Source: JANSWP01 sp041941305 | GTDB lineage: Bacteria; Bacteroidota; Bacteroidia; Chitinophagales; Saprospiraceae | Assembly (NCBI GenBank): GCA_041941305.1 | Contig: JBGTQJ010000040.1 | Coordinates: 1-64,000, forward strand | DNA: 64,000 nucleotides | Direction: 5' to 3' | Shown: positions 37,801 to 52,800 of the stretch, piece after piece | How the letters are laid out: each line of letters starts with the position of its first letter | How positions within the stretch are numbered: position 1 is the stretch's first letter | Position numbers and translations under genes: made by a program | Notes under the pieces: generated by a model | Databases searched by the model: none | The model's input: the letters and a program-made list of their open reading frames with translations, nothing else | What the model was told of the DNA's origin: nothing

Positions 37801-40800
37801 GCAGGAATTATGGGGTTCTGGTAGTTATTCGGGCAGAATACAACTCAATTTCCCAAAGTTGGAGAAATGGAGCGAAATGGGGCAAAAAATACAAAACCCA
37901 CAATTCTATCCTCAACTCCAATTGACCTTCTCAGGAGGTGGATTGGGCTCAGGACCAGCCCAGATAGCAGTCACAGAAACACAGACAACTTTTGACGGGA
38001 CATTTTCTGTCGATGTTCAGAAAACCACAAAGAACAATAACACCTACTGGAAAATTGCTCCACAAGCATATCCACTGGATCAAGATTTCAATAAACTGGT
38101 CATCAAACAATCCGGGAAAGTAGTGGCTTTCCTGCAGGACGGCGCACTTGACCTTTACAATAAACAGGGAGGACGAATTATCGTACACAATACTCATTTC
38201 CCGCTACCAGGAGAAGATATAAAAGAAATCTTTACGGATGGCAACCCCGAGGGTTTTCAGGCAAAGGATCTTTTTGATGAAAGCAAGTCATACGAATTGA
38301 TCTATCAGGTTGGAAATCAGGAGCCAAAAGGGAAATCCTTTTCTTCAGCCGGAACTTATGAGCTTACCAATAATGTAAGCCTGCCTGAAAGAGAAATGTA
38401 TGTACGACTCAACAGAGGGCAGGGAAGTAATGCAAGTAAGCTATATCTACAAAAGATTGGTAGCCTTAATCCAATAGACGTAAGAGTGGTCTTGCTTTTC
38501 GATGCTCAGGACAGGGTGCTTTATCAGGCCAATTTTGCGACCAATAAAGCAGTAAAAATTGTCTATAACGATTCTGGATATGAAGTGCAAGAGGTACCTT
38601 TTGATCCTGCCGATGGTTATTTGGGGCAAAGAACAAATGAGCAGGTAAAAGCAGAAATTATAACGGATAAAGGAACTTTGGTTGTGGAATTTGACAAGGA
38701 TTTTTACGCAAGTAATTATGGAAAATCTGTATACCAACCTGTACACGAAAACATAGGCGCTACCTCCTCCAATCCTTATGGATATTACGAAAAAGGTATT
38801 CCATTTGATAAACCTGCCATATCAACGACTTGGAGCCATAAAAAAGATGCTGCATACCGGGCTGTATTCAATGAAGAGTTAGGGCATACCCTGCCAAGGC
38901 CAGGGGAGTATGGGGCCTCTATAATTGATGCTGAAGCCTTCAATTATGGAGGGAATGGTATCGGCTATTATGAATCCAATCGAGTAGATAAGGGTGGAGA
39001 AAGTATCCGGCCCTGGGCGAAATATGCCGATTTACACAAAAAGGTAAATCCACTTAAAACTTGGGAAGAACAAGTGCATTATGGCATTATTGGAGATGGT
39101 CTTGTTTTGAATATATCGACTAATGATCGGTTGTGTTACACATTGAATGTTAAAGAATTAGGTCTTTATACTGCCACAGGGATGACCTATAATATGGAGC
39201 GATTTAGCCCAAAACACGCGGAAGTCAACTTAAATGTCATACATAATGGCGTTGATCTATATTCCAATACCTTTGCCCCTTCTACATTGGGTAAAAATGT
39301 CATTTGTATACAACCCACTGAAGATATAGAAAACCTGGACTATATAAAATTTGACTTTAGAACCCAGATACTGACTTCTTATCAACCTGCTTATAAGACG
39401 GCTTCTTATGGAAATGTTACAAATTACATCAATTTTGGAGCGGTTGCTGTAAATGGAGAGGGTGAATATTTAATGGCTGTACGTAACAAATCAGACAAAA
39501 CAATAGTTTTTCCTGATGATGGACTTTATTTTGAAGAAACCGATGGTGAATTTGAGATAATTGAGGAGCCAGCTTCAAGCATTGGTCCTGGTGAAAAGAC
39601 CTTCTTTAAATTGAAATTCAGTCCTACTTCTTTCGGTGTACAATTAGCCAAGTTAAAGTTGGGATATCACCTCGCAGGATCTGAACAAAATATTTTTTAC
39701 GAAACGTATTCTATACATGGAGATTGCAAGCCAGGGGATATAGAAGTTTATCTTGTAGACAGAAATTATTCGCTTGATAAAAGGGATCCTTGGTATAAGC
39801 CTATAGAAGAATTGGAAAAAATTACTTTCCCAACAGGACCTATTGATTTTGGAGATATTGAGATTTCTAATAAGTCTGCGGCTAAGAATTTATTTTTTTA
39901 TAACCCCACTCCAGTAGATATTGAGCTTAAATTTCAAGATGATCCTTCCATTGAGCCTCGATTTGATCTTCCCTATGAGAATATCTACAAAATTACTGGC
40001 CATGTTCTCGATTTTCCAGGTAGAAAATCCAATATAAAATATCCAAACAATCCTTCAAGTGTAATTATAAAAGGGTATTCTGGACGTAAAATGAGCTTTA
40101 ATTTTGAGCCTTCCGAGATTGGAGAACGGAAAGCCAGCATTACCATAAAAACTAACTTGGAAGGTGAAAAAAGTGAGCTGGAATATCAGCTTGTGGGTAA
40201 AGCAGTTACTGATATGGTAAAGGTGACCAACATTAATTCAACTATTGAAGAAAGTGGCACTGGGCTATACAGATTTGGTGAAGTTCCGATTCAAGTAAAA
40301 CCAACAGGGAAATTAAAAGTCTGGAACCCTGAGCCAATTGGAGGAGAGCCACTAACAGTCGTAATTCCAGAATCATCAAGTGGTGGGTTTGATAATATTG
40401 GATTTGTACAGGAAGGTACAATAGCACGTTTAGAATCTGTTGTAATCTTACCTCAACAAAGTGCCACCGTTTCTTTTCGGTTTTCTGGAGATTATTTGGA
40501 ACTTGGGGATGATTACCGTGGCTATGTGAAGTTGATTAGTTCTAAAAGTGGAAGAACTAAGGAGTCGGAATTATTAATAAAAGGGTCCCGCGAACATTTA
40601 CCTGTAATTGAGGTGACTACAATGGTTAAAGATTGTATCGGATGTCCTTCAGAAAGAGAAGAATCTGTTCCACAGGAAATGTCAATGGATTATCTTTCCA
40701 ATTTTATAGAATTCAATACTCATAGATTCTTTAATATCAAGAATATAGGACATGAGGAATCTAGCTTAGAGTTATATTCTGATGCTATATGGCTTGAAGG

Positions 40801-43800
40801 CCCAGATAAAAATGCTTTTAGATTGCACTCAGAAACGAATTGGGAAACAGACATAGTAGAGAGATTTGTTGTGCATTTTAACGTTAAGAATCAAGACCCC
40901 GGATTTAAAAAAGCCACTGTGGTCATTGCTTCAGAAGACTATGAAAACCCAGAATATAAAGTTAATGTTTATGGCTATTATGGATATAGTCCATGTCTTG
41001 AGATATCGGATGATAAAGAGATGCTCTTAATGAAAAGGGAAACCACTTATGATTTTGGAGAAGTAGAAGTAGGAGAGAGTAAGGAAATAAGTATAGTAAT
41101 ATACAACCGTGATAATGAACATAATATGATTTTTATCAAACCAGAGGATAGCAATACGAATCCGTTGTTTATCCTTGAAGGTGATACAGAAAATCAATTT
41201 CACTTAGTAGAGAATGAAACTAATTATGAGAAATTAGCTCCTGGCAGAAGGACGTCGGAACGTAACTATATTTACTTTACACCAACGGGAAATGATCGTG
41301 AAGTAACTGCTCAAGTAAAATATGTTTGGCGCTCAAGTCAATATGAAAATACTCTAAATTGGGAAGAAACATATGAAGACATTTACTATTTACGAGGTAC
41401 TGTTTCAACTAAAAAGAAACGAGAGAAAGAACGACTTGCTCAACTCGCATTGCCGGGTCTAATGCAGGTTACTAATTCTGGTCAAGAAGAAACAAATGTA
41501 ATCGACTTTGGTAGTCAAGTTATGGGTACTCCTATTAGTCAGTCGCTTACAATAACCAACATCGCAAAATATGACCAAGGGGCAATTACCCTGACTTTAC
41601 CTGAGACAATGCCAGAAGGGTTTACGGCGACACTGGATCCAGCTAATGGTCATCTTCTTCCCAAGGCAAGTGCAACCTTAAATGTTACTTTTAATCCTTT
41701 GTCAGCAAGCCCCTATGTAACGAATCTGGATATTAAAATAAAAGGGGAAATCGCACCAGAGCCAATTAACTATCCTATTAATTTGACGGGTTTTGGCGAA
41801 CCATCTGCATTTGCCCTGGCAGTTACTGATGTTTCAGTAAGCGAATCCTCTGGTACAGAGTTGACTACGCTTTCTTTTGACAATAATCCGGTAGGTACTT
41901 CGATCGAGAAAAAAGTCAAAATATGGAATGCAGGTGATGAGTATTCAGAAGACATGGGTTGGATAGCGAAAGTGACGGGAGGTGATTTTACCATTAAGCC
42001 TGCTGATGGCACTGTTACAGATATAAAAACTCCGGGAGAAATTGCAGTTACTTTTAATCCTAGTCAACTGGAGGATAGAACGGGGACGCTGACCGTATAT
42101 GCAGGAGATTTTGAGAAAGTGATTCAGCTAACTGGATATGGAGATCGGAGTGAGGCTATTCTTGAGGTTCAGCATCTTGTTGGTTCCAATGCAACTGCCC
42201 TGCCTGCTGATATCGGTTTTGGGGAAAGTGCAGTGGGAGCGGAAGTGACTCAGACCCTGGTGATTTCGAATCTGGGGGATGAATTTGCCAACACTTTAAA
42301 CTGGACAGTTACTTTTGAAGAAGAACAAACTGACTTTACATTAAATTCAAGTGAAGGTTCAGTAGAAAATAATGATTCAGAAGAATTGATAGTCTCTTTC
42401 ATTCCAACGAATCTTAATGAACGTACCGCTACACTCCTACTCAGCGATGGAGCAGGCAATGATAAAAAAATAAGCCTCAGTGGTACGGGTACACGCACTG
42501 CTGCTGCCGTGGCAGTCACTAAAATGGAGGCAGCAAGTGAAACAGAACTATTAACGGCTGATTTTATCTTCGAAGAAGAAATTACAGTCGGAGAAAAAAC
42601 GACCCAGCAGTTAAAGATTTGGAACAGTGGAGGTCCATTTGCAAATGATATGACCTGGGAGTCTCGTGTGGTCGGAAATTATTCGATCAACCCAACAAGC
42701 GGAACCATCTCGGGTGGTGAAGATCCCACAGAAATTACCGTGACTTTTTCACCCTCTAGAGTAGGTGAACGCAAGGGTTATCTAACCATATCCAGTGGTG
42801 ACCAAAAACAGGTTATTAATATGATAGGTACAGGAGGTCATACGGCGCCTGATGCTACCTTGTCTCAGCTCCCCGAAACAGGGCTTGAATTCAATGCAAG
42901 TCCGGTGGGTACAAAAGCTAAAGTCAAAAAGTTTGTCATTTCAAATGAAGGCGATAAACATGCCGGACCATTGAAGTGGTCCATTAAAAAAGCAAACAGT
43001 TCAAATCAGGATTATAGCTTTAGTCCAAAAAAAGGAACCCTTGAATATGGAGACTCCAGAGTAATCACCGTCACCTTTAATCCGACAGATATGGGAGCAC
43101 GCAGCGGTACACTGAGAATTCTTGGCGGGTTAGAGGAAAAAACGATCAACTTAAGTGGAGAGGGTACAGCGTCTGCGGCTTTGCTAAATGTGACGAATGC
43201 CACCGTTACTGCAAAAACCTCCACTGTTCTGAATCAACTGGAATTTGGTGCCAGTCCGGTAGGAACTCCGTTGCCAGCTAAAAAGATAAAAATCTGGAAT
43301 AACGGCAACCAGTTTGCTGAGCAATTAAGCTGGACTGCAACGGTAGATGGCGATTTCAGCATCTCTCAATCCAGTGGTACTGCTACCCACCTGAAACCCA
43401 ATGAAATTGAGGTAACCTATTCTCCTACCAGCCTTGGGGATCGGCAAGGCACTCTCACCATAAAAAGTGAAGAAAGTACCCTGGAGATTGATTTAACTGG
43501 AGAGGGATCTTATACCGGCAACAGTATGAATGTTACTGCCGCTTCTGAAAATGTAAAGAATGGAACTTCTATTGGTGAGCTTGATTTTGAAAGCATTCCT
43601 GTAGGAAAAACGACAGACGCGCAAAGCATTAAAATCTGGAATAGCGGAGATGCCTTTGCAGCACCTGTTGACTGGACTGCAGAAATAGAGGGACCATTTG
43701 CTATAGATCAATCGAGTGGTACATTAAATGGCGAAAAGCACAAAGTGGTTAAAATAACCTATGGCCCCAACGCTATCGGTGACCAGGAAGGTACGCTTAT

Positions 43801-46800
43801 CCTGAAAGCCACTGGTCTGCCTGATCAAAGGATTGTCTTAACTGGTCAGGGAGATTATAATGCTCCCGCGTCTATTCAATTTGTTGGAACTAAATTATGG
43901 CTGGAAGAGGATGAAGTCATACCATCAGATTTTAATGATTGGGAACGAATATTTCATGTTCGAATCAAGAATTCAAACAATCCATTTGCTCAACCGCTCG
44001 ACTGGACTGCCGAAGTTGAGTGCGAAACGATCGATTTTCGACATGCTAAAAATGGTAAACTAGAGGGTGGAAAGGATACATACATTTCAGCTATCCTTTA
44101 CCCTGAAAACAATAAACCAGGAATCCACAATGCGAAATTGATTATTTCCGGGGCTGGAATAACCGAAGAATTTGATTTTTCTGTAACAATAGCATATGGT
44201 CCAGCTTCGGTTAATGTGACAGAATCAAGCGATGAGAGTACCTCTGAAGAAGATAATACTGAAGAGGATATTGCCGATGAGATTAATGCTCCTATGCTGG
44301 AGAACCTCAGTCCATTTCCAGCAACTGGGGTGGGAAGTCCTTCTGAACCCAAGAAGGTGAAAATCTGGAACAATGGCGACAACAATGCCGGCCCATTGAA
44401 TTGGTCGGCTGAGACAACAGGGGATTTCACAATTACTCCATCAAGTGGTACTGTGGCTTTGGGAGAGCATGAAGAAGTTGAAATTATTTGCACACCAAGT
44501 GATATGGGTGAGCGTACCGGAAGGCTGACGATTTCTGGTGGTATTGGCAATCCTAAGAGAATCAATCTTGTTGGATTGGGCACCAATTCTCCATCTTCAC
44601 TTCATGCTACTTTGACTAGCCAGGCTATTACTGATGACGAGTTAGTTACTTTGCCTACATTCGATCCTGTTCGAGTTGGTGAGGTTTCAGCTCAAAAACA
44701 ACAAATAAGAGTTTGGAATAATGGTGGCACATTTGCTGGCGACTTGAATTATACTGCTGAAATAACTGGCGACTTTATAATTCAAGATGCACAGAAATCT
44801 GGCTCTGCAAAGACCAATAAATATCGCGTTGTTACAGTTCAATTTGCTCCCACAGCTATAGGAACCAGGACTGGCACTTTAGTTCTGACTGCTAATGGAG
44901 AGAGTCATACTATTAATCTGGAAGGTACTGGAGAAAACACTTTTCCGGTAATATCTGTGACTGAATTTGAATCTGAAGAACCTTTTGAAACTCAAATTAA
45001 AAGGGTTGATATGGGGGAAACTATATCTGGACAAAGCACAGGAATTTACAAAGTAAAAATATGGAACAATGGAAACCAGTTTACTGGGGATTTGAATTGG
45101 CGAGCGACCATGGAAAATGGCTGGTTTACGTTGGAAGGAGCGACAGAGGGAGTGTTGACAGGAACGCTCAGTTATCAGAAACCAGCGGAATTATCCTTTT
45201 CCGCAATACCAACTGTAGCGTTGGGCAGTTATTCCAGAGATCTTACTTTTGAAGATGTCGATGGAAATGCTGAAACAGTAGTGATCCGTCTGACACTTCA
45301 AGTAAAGGGTACAAATCTCAAGGTGACAGCGGATAAAAGTAGTCTGTCAGGAGAACCCATTGCGTCTGTTCCTTTTGGAAATGCTGTTGTAGGAGAGACG
45401 GACAATGTTCCATTATTGATTTGGAATGATGTGCCCTGGACAACCGAGGCTACGCTGTCCTGGAAGGCTAAAACTACCGGTGATTTTTCTGTGACTCAAT
45501 CTTCTGGAAAATCAAAAGATGCTGGTTCTTCTCCTCTTAATGTCAGTTTTACCCCGAATGAACTTGGTGAGCGTACTGGTACACTGACAATCACTGGTGG
45601 TGGAATGAAAAAAGTCATTCCTTTAACGGGGAATGGCACCAATACGGCTCCTGTACTTGCAGTTACAGGTGGAAGTTCCTCGGATTGGACAGATCCCACA
45701 CCAACCAAACTGTCTTATATACCCGTAACTGGTCAAAAGTATGCTTTGAGCAAAGACCTGAAAATTTGGAACACGCGTACTTTTTCTTCTAACCTAAACT
45801 GGAATTCAGAAATAACTGGTGAATTTGAAGTGAGCCCTGAAAGTGGTGGTGTGGAAGCAGAACAGTCAGGTAAAACCACCGTTACATTTAAACCAACTGG
45901 TCTTGGACTAAAAACGGGAACGCTAAAAATCAAACAGGACAATACGGAAGTTGAAAAGGAGATCACTTTGGAAGGAAATTTCCCTGCCAGTTTCCAAAGT
46001 ACGGGAGATAATAATTCACTGAATTTTGATCGCGTTTTGTTGAATTCTCCCAAAAGCAAAGCGCTGACCATCAGCAACGATGACGATGCTGGTGGTAGTT
46101 TTTCTCTGGTTGTCAGGGCTCCAAAAGATCTGCCTTCCGAGTTTACGGTTTCACCCGAAATGCTGGTCATACCGGCCGGAGAGTCGCAGGACTTTACGGT
46201 TACATTTACGCCAAATGAGATTAGAGATTATAATGAGGATTTGGTTTTCACCTTCGAAGGTTTGGGCGCTACATTTACAGAGACGGTTTCATTGACTGGA
46301 AGCGGCTTTATGCGCCCGGCAATCAGCATGACTGATGGGGCGGCGGAAAGTCCTTCTGGACAGACCATATCTTCCACCGTTGATATTGATCTTGGAACAA
46401 TCATGACTAATGCTGGTGAGCAAACATTTCAATACAAACTTTGGAATATTGGAGGAGAAGGCTGTGATGACCTGGTATTGACGGCGCCGACTGCCGGAAA
46501 CAATAACATTGAAATTAAGAGTATTACTCCAACTACTGTTGCCAATGGAAGTGCAGCAATAGTAGAAATAGAGTTTACACCCAGTAGTCAGTCAGAAGGG
46601 CTTTTGGAATACAGCAATACATTCTCTATTGGTGTGGAGGGTCTTCCTGATATGGAGCAAATCAATTTAACTGTAACAGGCAGCGCACAGCGACCAGGAG
46701 ATGCGTCTTATTATCAATACCTGGATGAATTTGATCAATTATACATTGGACAAAGCAGCAATATCCAGGAAATAGAATTCGAAAATCTAGCTCCTGAGAA

Positions 46801-49800
46801 TAGTGCCCCTCTAATTGTAAGCATGAATATAGACGAGGTTACAGGCTTTAAAGTCTGGTGGGAAGCATCTTCCTCTGATGAAGTCACCATCCAGCCTCAG
46901 GGAGCAGCTACTCTAAAGGTTCAGTTTAAACCTCCACTTGCAGAAGAAGAAGGCTCAGCTAACTATGATGAAAATATCCTTTTAACAATAGATGATGGTG
47001 GAAGCGGAGAAAAAGAAGAGGAGACTATCAATCTGAAGGGATCGGTAGTTGCCCTTGCAAAAGGGTCAATAACTACTACTGATACTTATTGGGCTAAATT
47101 GGATGATAAATGGGTAGTGCCGGAATTTACAGATGAGCAATTGGTGTCCCATCATGATTTTGGGGATTTATTTGTTAATGGATGGTGGGAGACAGGTAAT
47201 CAAAAAGCAAGAAAGGCTGTGCAGGCTTTCAGAATATGGAATTCAGCTCCTGAAGGAGGAGAAACGCTTGAATTTGAATTTTCCCTTGAAAGTGACGATA
47301 GCCCTTTTTCTATAGTGGATGATGAATTAGAGAGTTGGGTAGGTTCGCAAGAAGCAGACCCCCAGGATTATTTGGAATTTTCGGTTTTATTCGATATTCC
47401 CAGTCAAGACCCATACTATGATAATGGTGATGAAAGTAGTATGGGACAGGAAGGTGTTAAAACCTTTCAGGAAACTTTAACCATAAAAAAAGAGGATGAT
47501 AATGGGGATTATACCATACCAATTGGCTCCATTGTATTGACTGCAGATGTTCAACGATATCCCATTATCGTACCGACTTCAGAGGAAACGACCCTTGTAG
47601 ATATTCAAAGTGTAGAATATAGTGATTGGCTAGAATATGATTTTGAGGAGGTAGAGATGTATGACCTTAATTTTGGACAATTGATAGTGGGAGTGGGTGA
47701 GGAAGTAGAAAAGCGGATGAAAATATGGAATACTGCCCCTGTAAATAGCCTAACTGCCAATGTAGAAATCATAATTAAAGAAGATGATCCACTGCCACCA
47801 GGTTTTAGATTGGAGTGGGACGGTGGGGTTCCAATCACTGAAATAGTCCAAATTCCTCCTCAGAATTTCGCCCTGCTTAAGGTGATATGTGATCCCACAG
47901 ATGAGACTATAGCAAGTACAATAGAAAAGGAAAAACCAGAAGAGGATCGGTATCCCTACAGTTTTTCATCAGAAATTTCTTTCAATCATAATGAATTGAA
48001 AAAATTTATATATAATGATGATAATTATATCAGAGTGAGCTTTATTGAACCAGGAGGCTTTGATATTTCAAAAAGGACCTGGATTGAGAACAAATATGCT
48101 TACAAGCCAACTCAGGAACTTGAATTTAGTAATGGTGCTGTTGCTGGAATCACTTTAGAATATGCGGAGAATAGTAATGTTGATTTTTTTAATTTCAGTA
48201 GTTTCCCAGAATATAAAAAATCTGTTTATTTAAGGAATGTTCATGGTGATGGAAATATCAGCGTTCATTTACCAGATCCATCAAAAATGCCTGAGCATTT
48301 TGACGTTTATTTTAATGAGCCAACAAATGAATTAAAAAGTGTAGAGATTGAAAATGGCGACTCAATACAAATATTTATTGAGTTTAAACCGCCAGTGGAT
48401 CAAGTTGAAGGGAATAAGAACTACGAAGAGGAATTGGTTTTCCAACTGGAGAATGCTCAGCAATCTACCCATACATTGACATTAAAGGGCTCAGCACAAA
48501 GACCTGGTGAACTTGCCATACTTGATGCTGAAGGACATATTCTTGAGCAGGGTTTAAATTTTGGAAAAGTAACGGATGATGGTGTGCAAAAATTGACCTT
48601 TAAAAATACAGCTCCTGAAGGAAGTTTACCTATTTATTTTAGACTTTATGAAAATGAAACATATGATCATTTTTATCATTACATAAAAGATTTGGCAGAT
48701 ATACCTAATGCGCTAAAGATACCTGGTGATAACCTTTATCAAATTTCTCTTTCTCCACAAGAAGAGTTTACAACAGAAATTTGGTTCGATCCAGACTATC
48801 CGGAAGATTTAAATGAAGAAGAAAAACGGTTTGATAACATTCCTCTTGAGGTTGGAGTGTCTTGGGAGTATGATTCTTATTCATATAGTGGAGGAAATAG
48901 AATATATTACTATGATTCTAAAGACGATGAAATTGAGACAAGAACCATTTATTGTTCCGGTATAGGGTTACGTCCTGTAACTATTGGAAAAATAACTGAA
49001 ACTAATGGAACTATAACTAAACTTTGGAACAGTAATCCAAAATTACGAAAGGCAACAATTAGTGGCAAGGTGTTAAAAGGTGTGGATTTTGAAGATGTTG
49101 TTTTTGGTGAAAATGATGAAGAGCAAAGTCAGAAATTCAAAATTTGGAATGACTCCAAATGGGGAGCGGCTAATTTGGATTTTCTGCTCCCCGATGTAAC
49201 CGGGTTTAGTTATTATGATGAAACTGGTACAGAGATTACAGAGAATAAGCTTTCAATAGAACGATGGGAAAGTGCCTTTCTGGAAGTCAGGTTTCTGCCG
49301 GATCCCAATACATTGGAAGAAGGAGAAAATGAACGTACTTTTGAAATAATTAACCAATTATCCGAAGATGGGTCAAAAGAATTTCGAATTGCCGCAAAAA
49401 TTCAACGTCCTACTGCTATTGCCCATATAACGGAAGGACAGGAATCTGTCATTGGAAGTGATCTTTTGGAACATTTTGATTTTGGCACGGTAGAGATTGA
49501 AGAAACTGAAGATAACCCTGCTATTTTTAAGATATGGAATAAAGGTCCCGAACATTGCAGCATACTTCATCTTACATTGCCCGAAGATCCTCAAGGGTTT
49601 CAAATAAGTTCAAGGCATGCAGATGAAGATGGAAATATTGCACTATCGCGGAATGATTTTGCGGAAATTGAAGTGAGATTTATTCCGACTTTATCAGATG
49701 ACCCGTATAACCTTCTGGAGCATTATACAAATGTCCCGATTACCTTTACAGGTGACTTGAGCCCCCAGTTTCTCGTATCAGGGGCAGTTAAACGACCCCA

Positions 49801-52800
49801 GCCAGAATTGAAAATAACCCTTGGAGAAAACTCTGAGTTTTCCTCAGAAGGAATCAGCAAGTTAGATGTTGGTAACATAGTATTTGAAGATGATACATAT
49901 ACCAAAACCTGGAAAGCAAAAATATGGAATATCGGACATAAAGACAGGAGTGTATTGTATTTGGATCATGGTGTTATTGGTGGGGAAGAGCATCATACAT
50001 TTCTCGCTGGAATATCTCTTGATGAAAATGAATATGTTAAACATCAACGCCTAAGTGACCAAGCTAATAGAAGGTATTATATTGTAGAACCAGGTGATTT
50101 TATTGAAGTTGATATAACATTAGAATTCAACTTCCTGCCATTTTGGAATGAAGTTCCAGAAGATTATTTTCGAAAAGAGTATGACTATTTTGGTACTTAT
50201 GAACTATGGCACAGGGTCTCGGAAAATGAAATTGTCACTTTACTGGAAATTCCTTACTCTGGTAAAGGTGTTCGAACAGATGCTTCTGCAAGAATTCTAC
50301 TTCATAAAAAAGGCTCTTCTTGGAAGTATATTTGGGAAGAAACCAAGAATATTGATTTTGGAACTGTAGAGATAGGAGAAAGAGATTATGCCCCTGAGCT
50401 ACGGAAAATTAGAATAGAGAATACAGGGGGATTCGCAGCGGAACTTCTAAAGATTAATCAACCAGAAGACTTGGTTGGTTTTACATTAACTCCTGTTCAT
50501 GATAATTCGCTTTTGTGTAGTGGATGTGAAGTATTTGATTGGAATGTTGAAGGAGGCAGTTCTGGTGAATTTTATATAGGCTTTCCTCAAATACCTCCTG
50601 AAGATATTAACCAGAACGAGGTTATCTATTCCAATGTAAGACTCAGCCTAACCGATAATCCAGATGAGGATATCTTCTTATCTGGAAAATTAGTGCGACC
50701 TGAAGCTTTTTTACGTATCACAGAAGGAGCAGAATCAGTTATTACCTCAAATCGGGTGAGGAACATTTCTTTTGAAGATCAGACAATCGGAGAGCCATCA
50801 GGAACACCAAAGGTTTTGAAATTTTGGAATAGGGGAGGTGAAAATGCACAGTTATTAAAAATGACCTTGCCTGACAATTTGAATGGATGTAGTGTTAGCT
50901 CAGTAGATGCAGATGAAAACGGTTTGTTGAGCATCCTTCCCAATGCAGCTGCTACCGTTCTTTTGAGTTTTGATCCCGAAGCCCCTTTAAATTATGAAGA
51001 AACTGAAAGTGTTTATGAGAATGTTGAAATTAGATTTCCATATTCTACTAGATATGGAATAATTAATTTGTCTGGGAAAGGTATCCGCCCATCAGCTACT
51101 GCAAAAGTTACTGAGGGTAAGGAATCAGTCATAACTAATGACCCTGTAACCAGCATTACTTTTGATAACGTGACCCTGGGAGAAGGTAGCGGAGAGGCCC
51201 ATATTTTGAAGGTCTGGAATGATGGTGCTGAAGCTCGGGGATTGCTGGAGTTTAATCTTCCCGAGAGTCCTGCTGGCTTTACCGTCTCTTCCAAGGATGC
51301 CAATCAGGAAGGAGTCATCATTGTAGAACCAGATAATTTTGCGGAAATCGAGGTGAAATTTTCACCGGAATTGTTAAGCGACCCAACCCAAATTGACAAC
51401 AAGTATATAAATGTGCCGCTAAATATTTTGGGAGAAGGTAGTGATGGGGTATTGCTTACCGGAACGGGTGTTCGACCTGAGGCTTCGTCCAAAATTACAG
51501 GAGGGGATCTTGATGAGGATATCAATTCCGTAGCTATAACAAACGTCAATTTTGATAATGTTCTTTTTGGAACCGAAAATCTGCCAGAGCGAAGTATAAG
51601 GATTTGGAATGTTGGTTCGGAACAACGGGGTGATCTGACTTTGGACATGCCAAAGAGCCCGGAGGGCTTTGTGCTAAGCACAGAGGATGCAAATGAGAAG
51701 AATCAACTGGTCATTGAACCAGACGATTATGCAGAAGTGGTAGTTCAGTTTAATCCAGCGCTTCCGGAAGAAATCACCAAAAATGATCGGACTTACAATA
51801 ATGTTGCCCTGAGTTTTTCTGATGATGGAGCCAATGATATTTTGCTTTCGGGAATGGGTGTCCGTCCTTCCGGTGAGGTCCTCATTACAGAAGGTGCCAC
51901 TTCTACACCTTCTTCTGAAAGGGTTGCGGATATCGATTTTGAGACGATTACCATTGGGGAGGATTCGCCAGGTCCCAGAATATTGAAAATATGGAATATC
52001 GGTGTTGCAAATCGGGGAACTTTAGAATTGGATCTTCCGACAGCTCCTGATGGTTTTAGTATTGCTTCCACGGATGCGGTGAATAATCATTTGAGTATTT
52101 TACCCAATGAACCCGCAACCATAGAATTGGGCTTTGCGCCACAAATCCCGGAAGATATAGAGGATGACGAAAGTGACTACGATAATGTGAGGCTCAGTTT
52201 CACTGGCAATGCTGCGAATGATATATTGCTTTCAGGTAAATATATACGTCCTGATGGCAGTCTAAAGATTACGGAAGGTGCTGAATCTACTGTAGATTCG
52301 GATGCAGTTCCTACGGTAGATTTTGGTACGATTACCTTTGGAGATGAACCTGCTGAACCTGTATTGCTGAAGATTTGGAATGTAGGGTCCGAAGGAAGGG
52401 GTATAGTAGAAGTTCTACTGCCAGTTAGTCCCGATGGTTTCACATTCAGTTCTCCTGATGTGGTAAATAATACGCTCAGCATTGAGCCTGGAGAGCCAGT
52501 GGAACTTACAGTAAACTTTACCCCGAATGAACCTTTTGATCCTCAGGATAACGAATCGGAGTACAATCTGGTATTTAGTCCAGCTGAGGATGAAAGTTTG
52601 GATGTGACCATTAAGGGAGTAGGAAAGCGAGAGGAAGGTACAGCCCATATTACAATGGGTGCTGAATCGACAATAACTTCAGATGCTGCGACAACCATTG
52701 AATTCACAGATCCGATTACTCTTGGAAGTGCTGACTTGCCATCAGAAATCATTAAAATCTGGAACACTGCAGCAGAAAATGGAGCCTACCTGGAAATGGA

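Noticed and set aside
44098..44586. Antisense open frames (for example 162 codons here, 135 codons at 56146-56553) inside the giant gene
   Set aside because: They recur at matching positions of the repeat units on the minus strand, as expected from mirrored codon bias of a repeated coding sequence, and show no family features.
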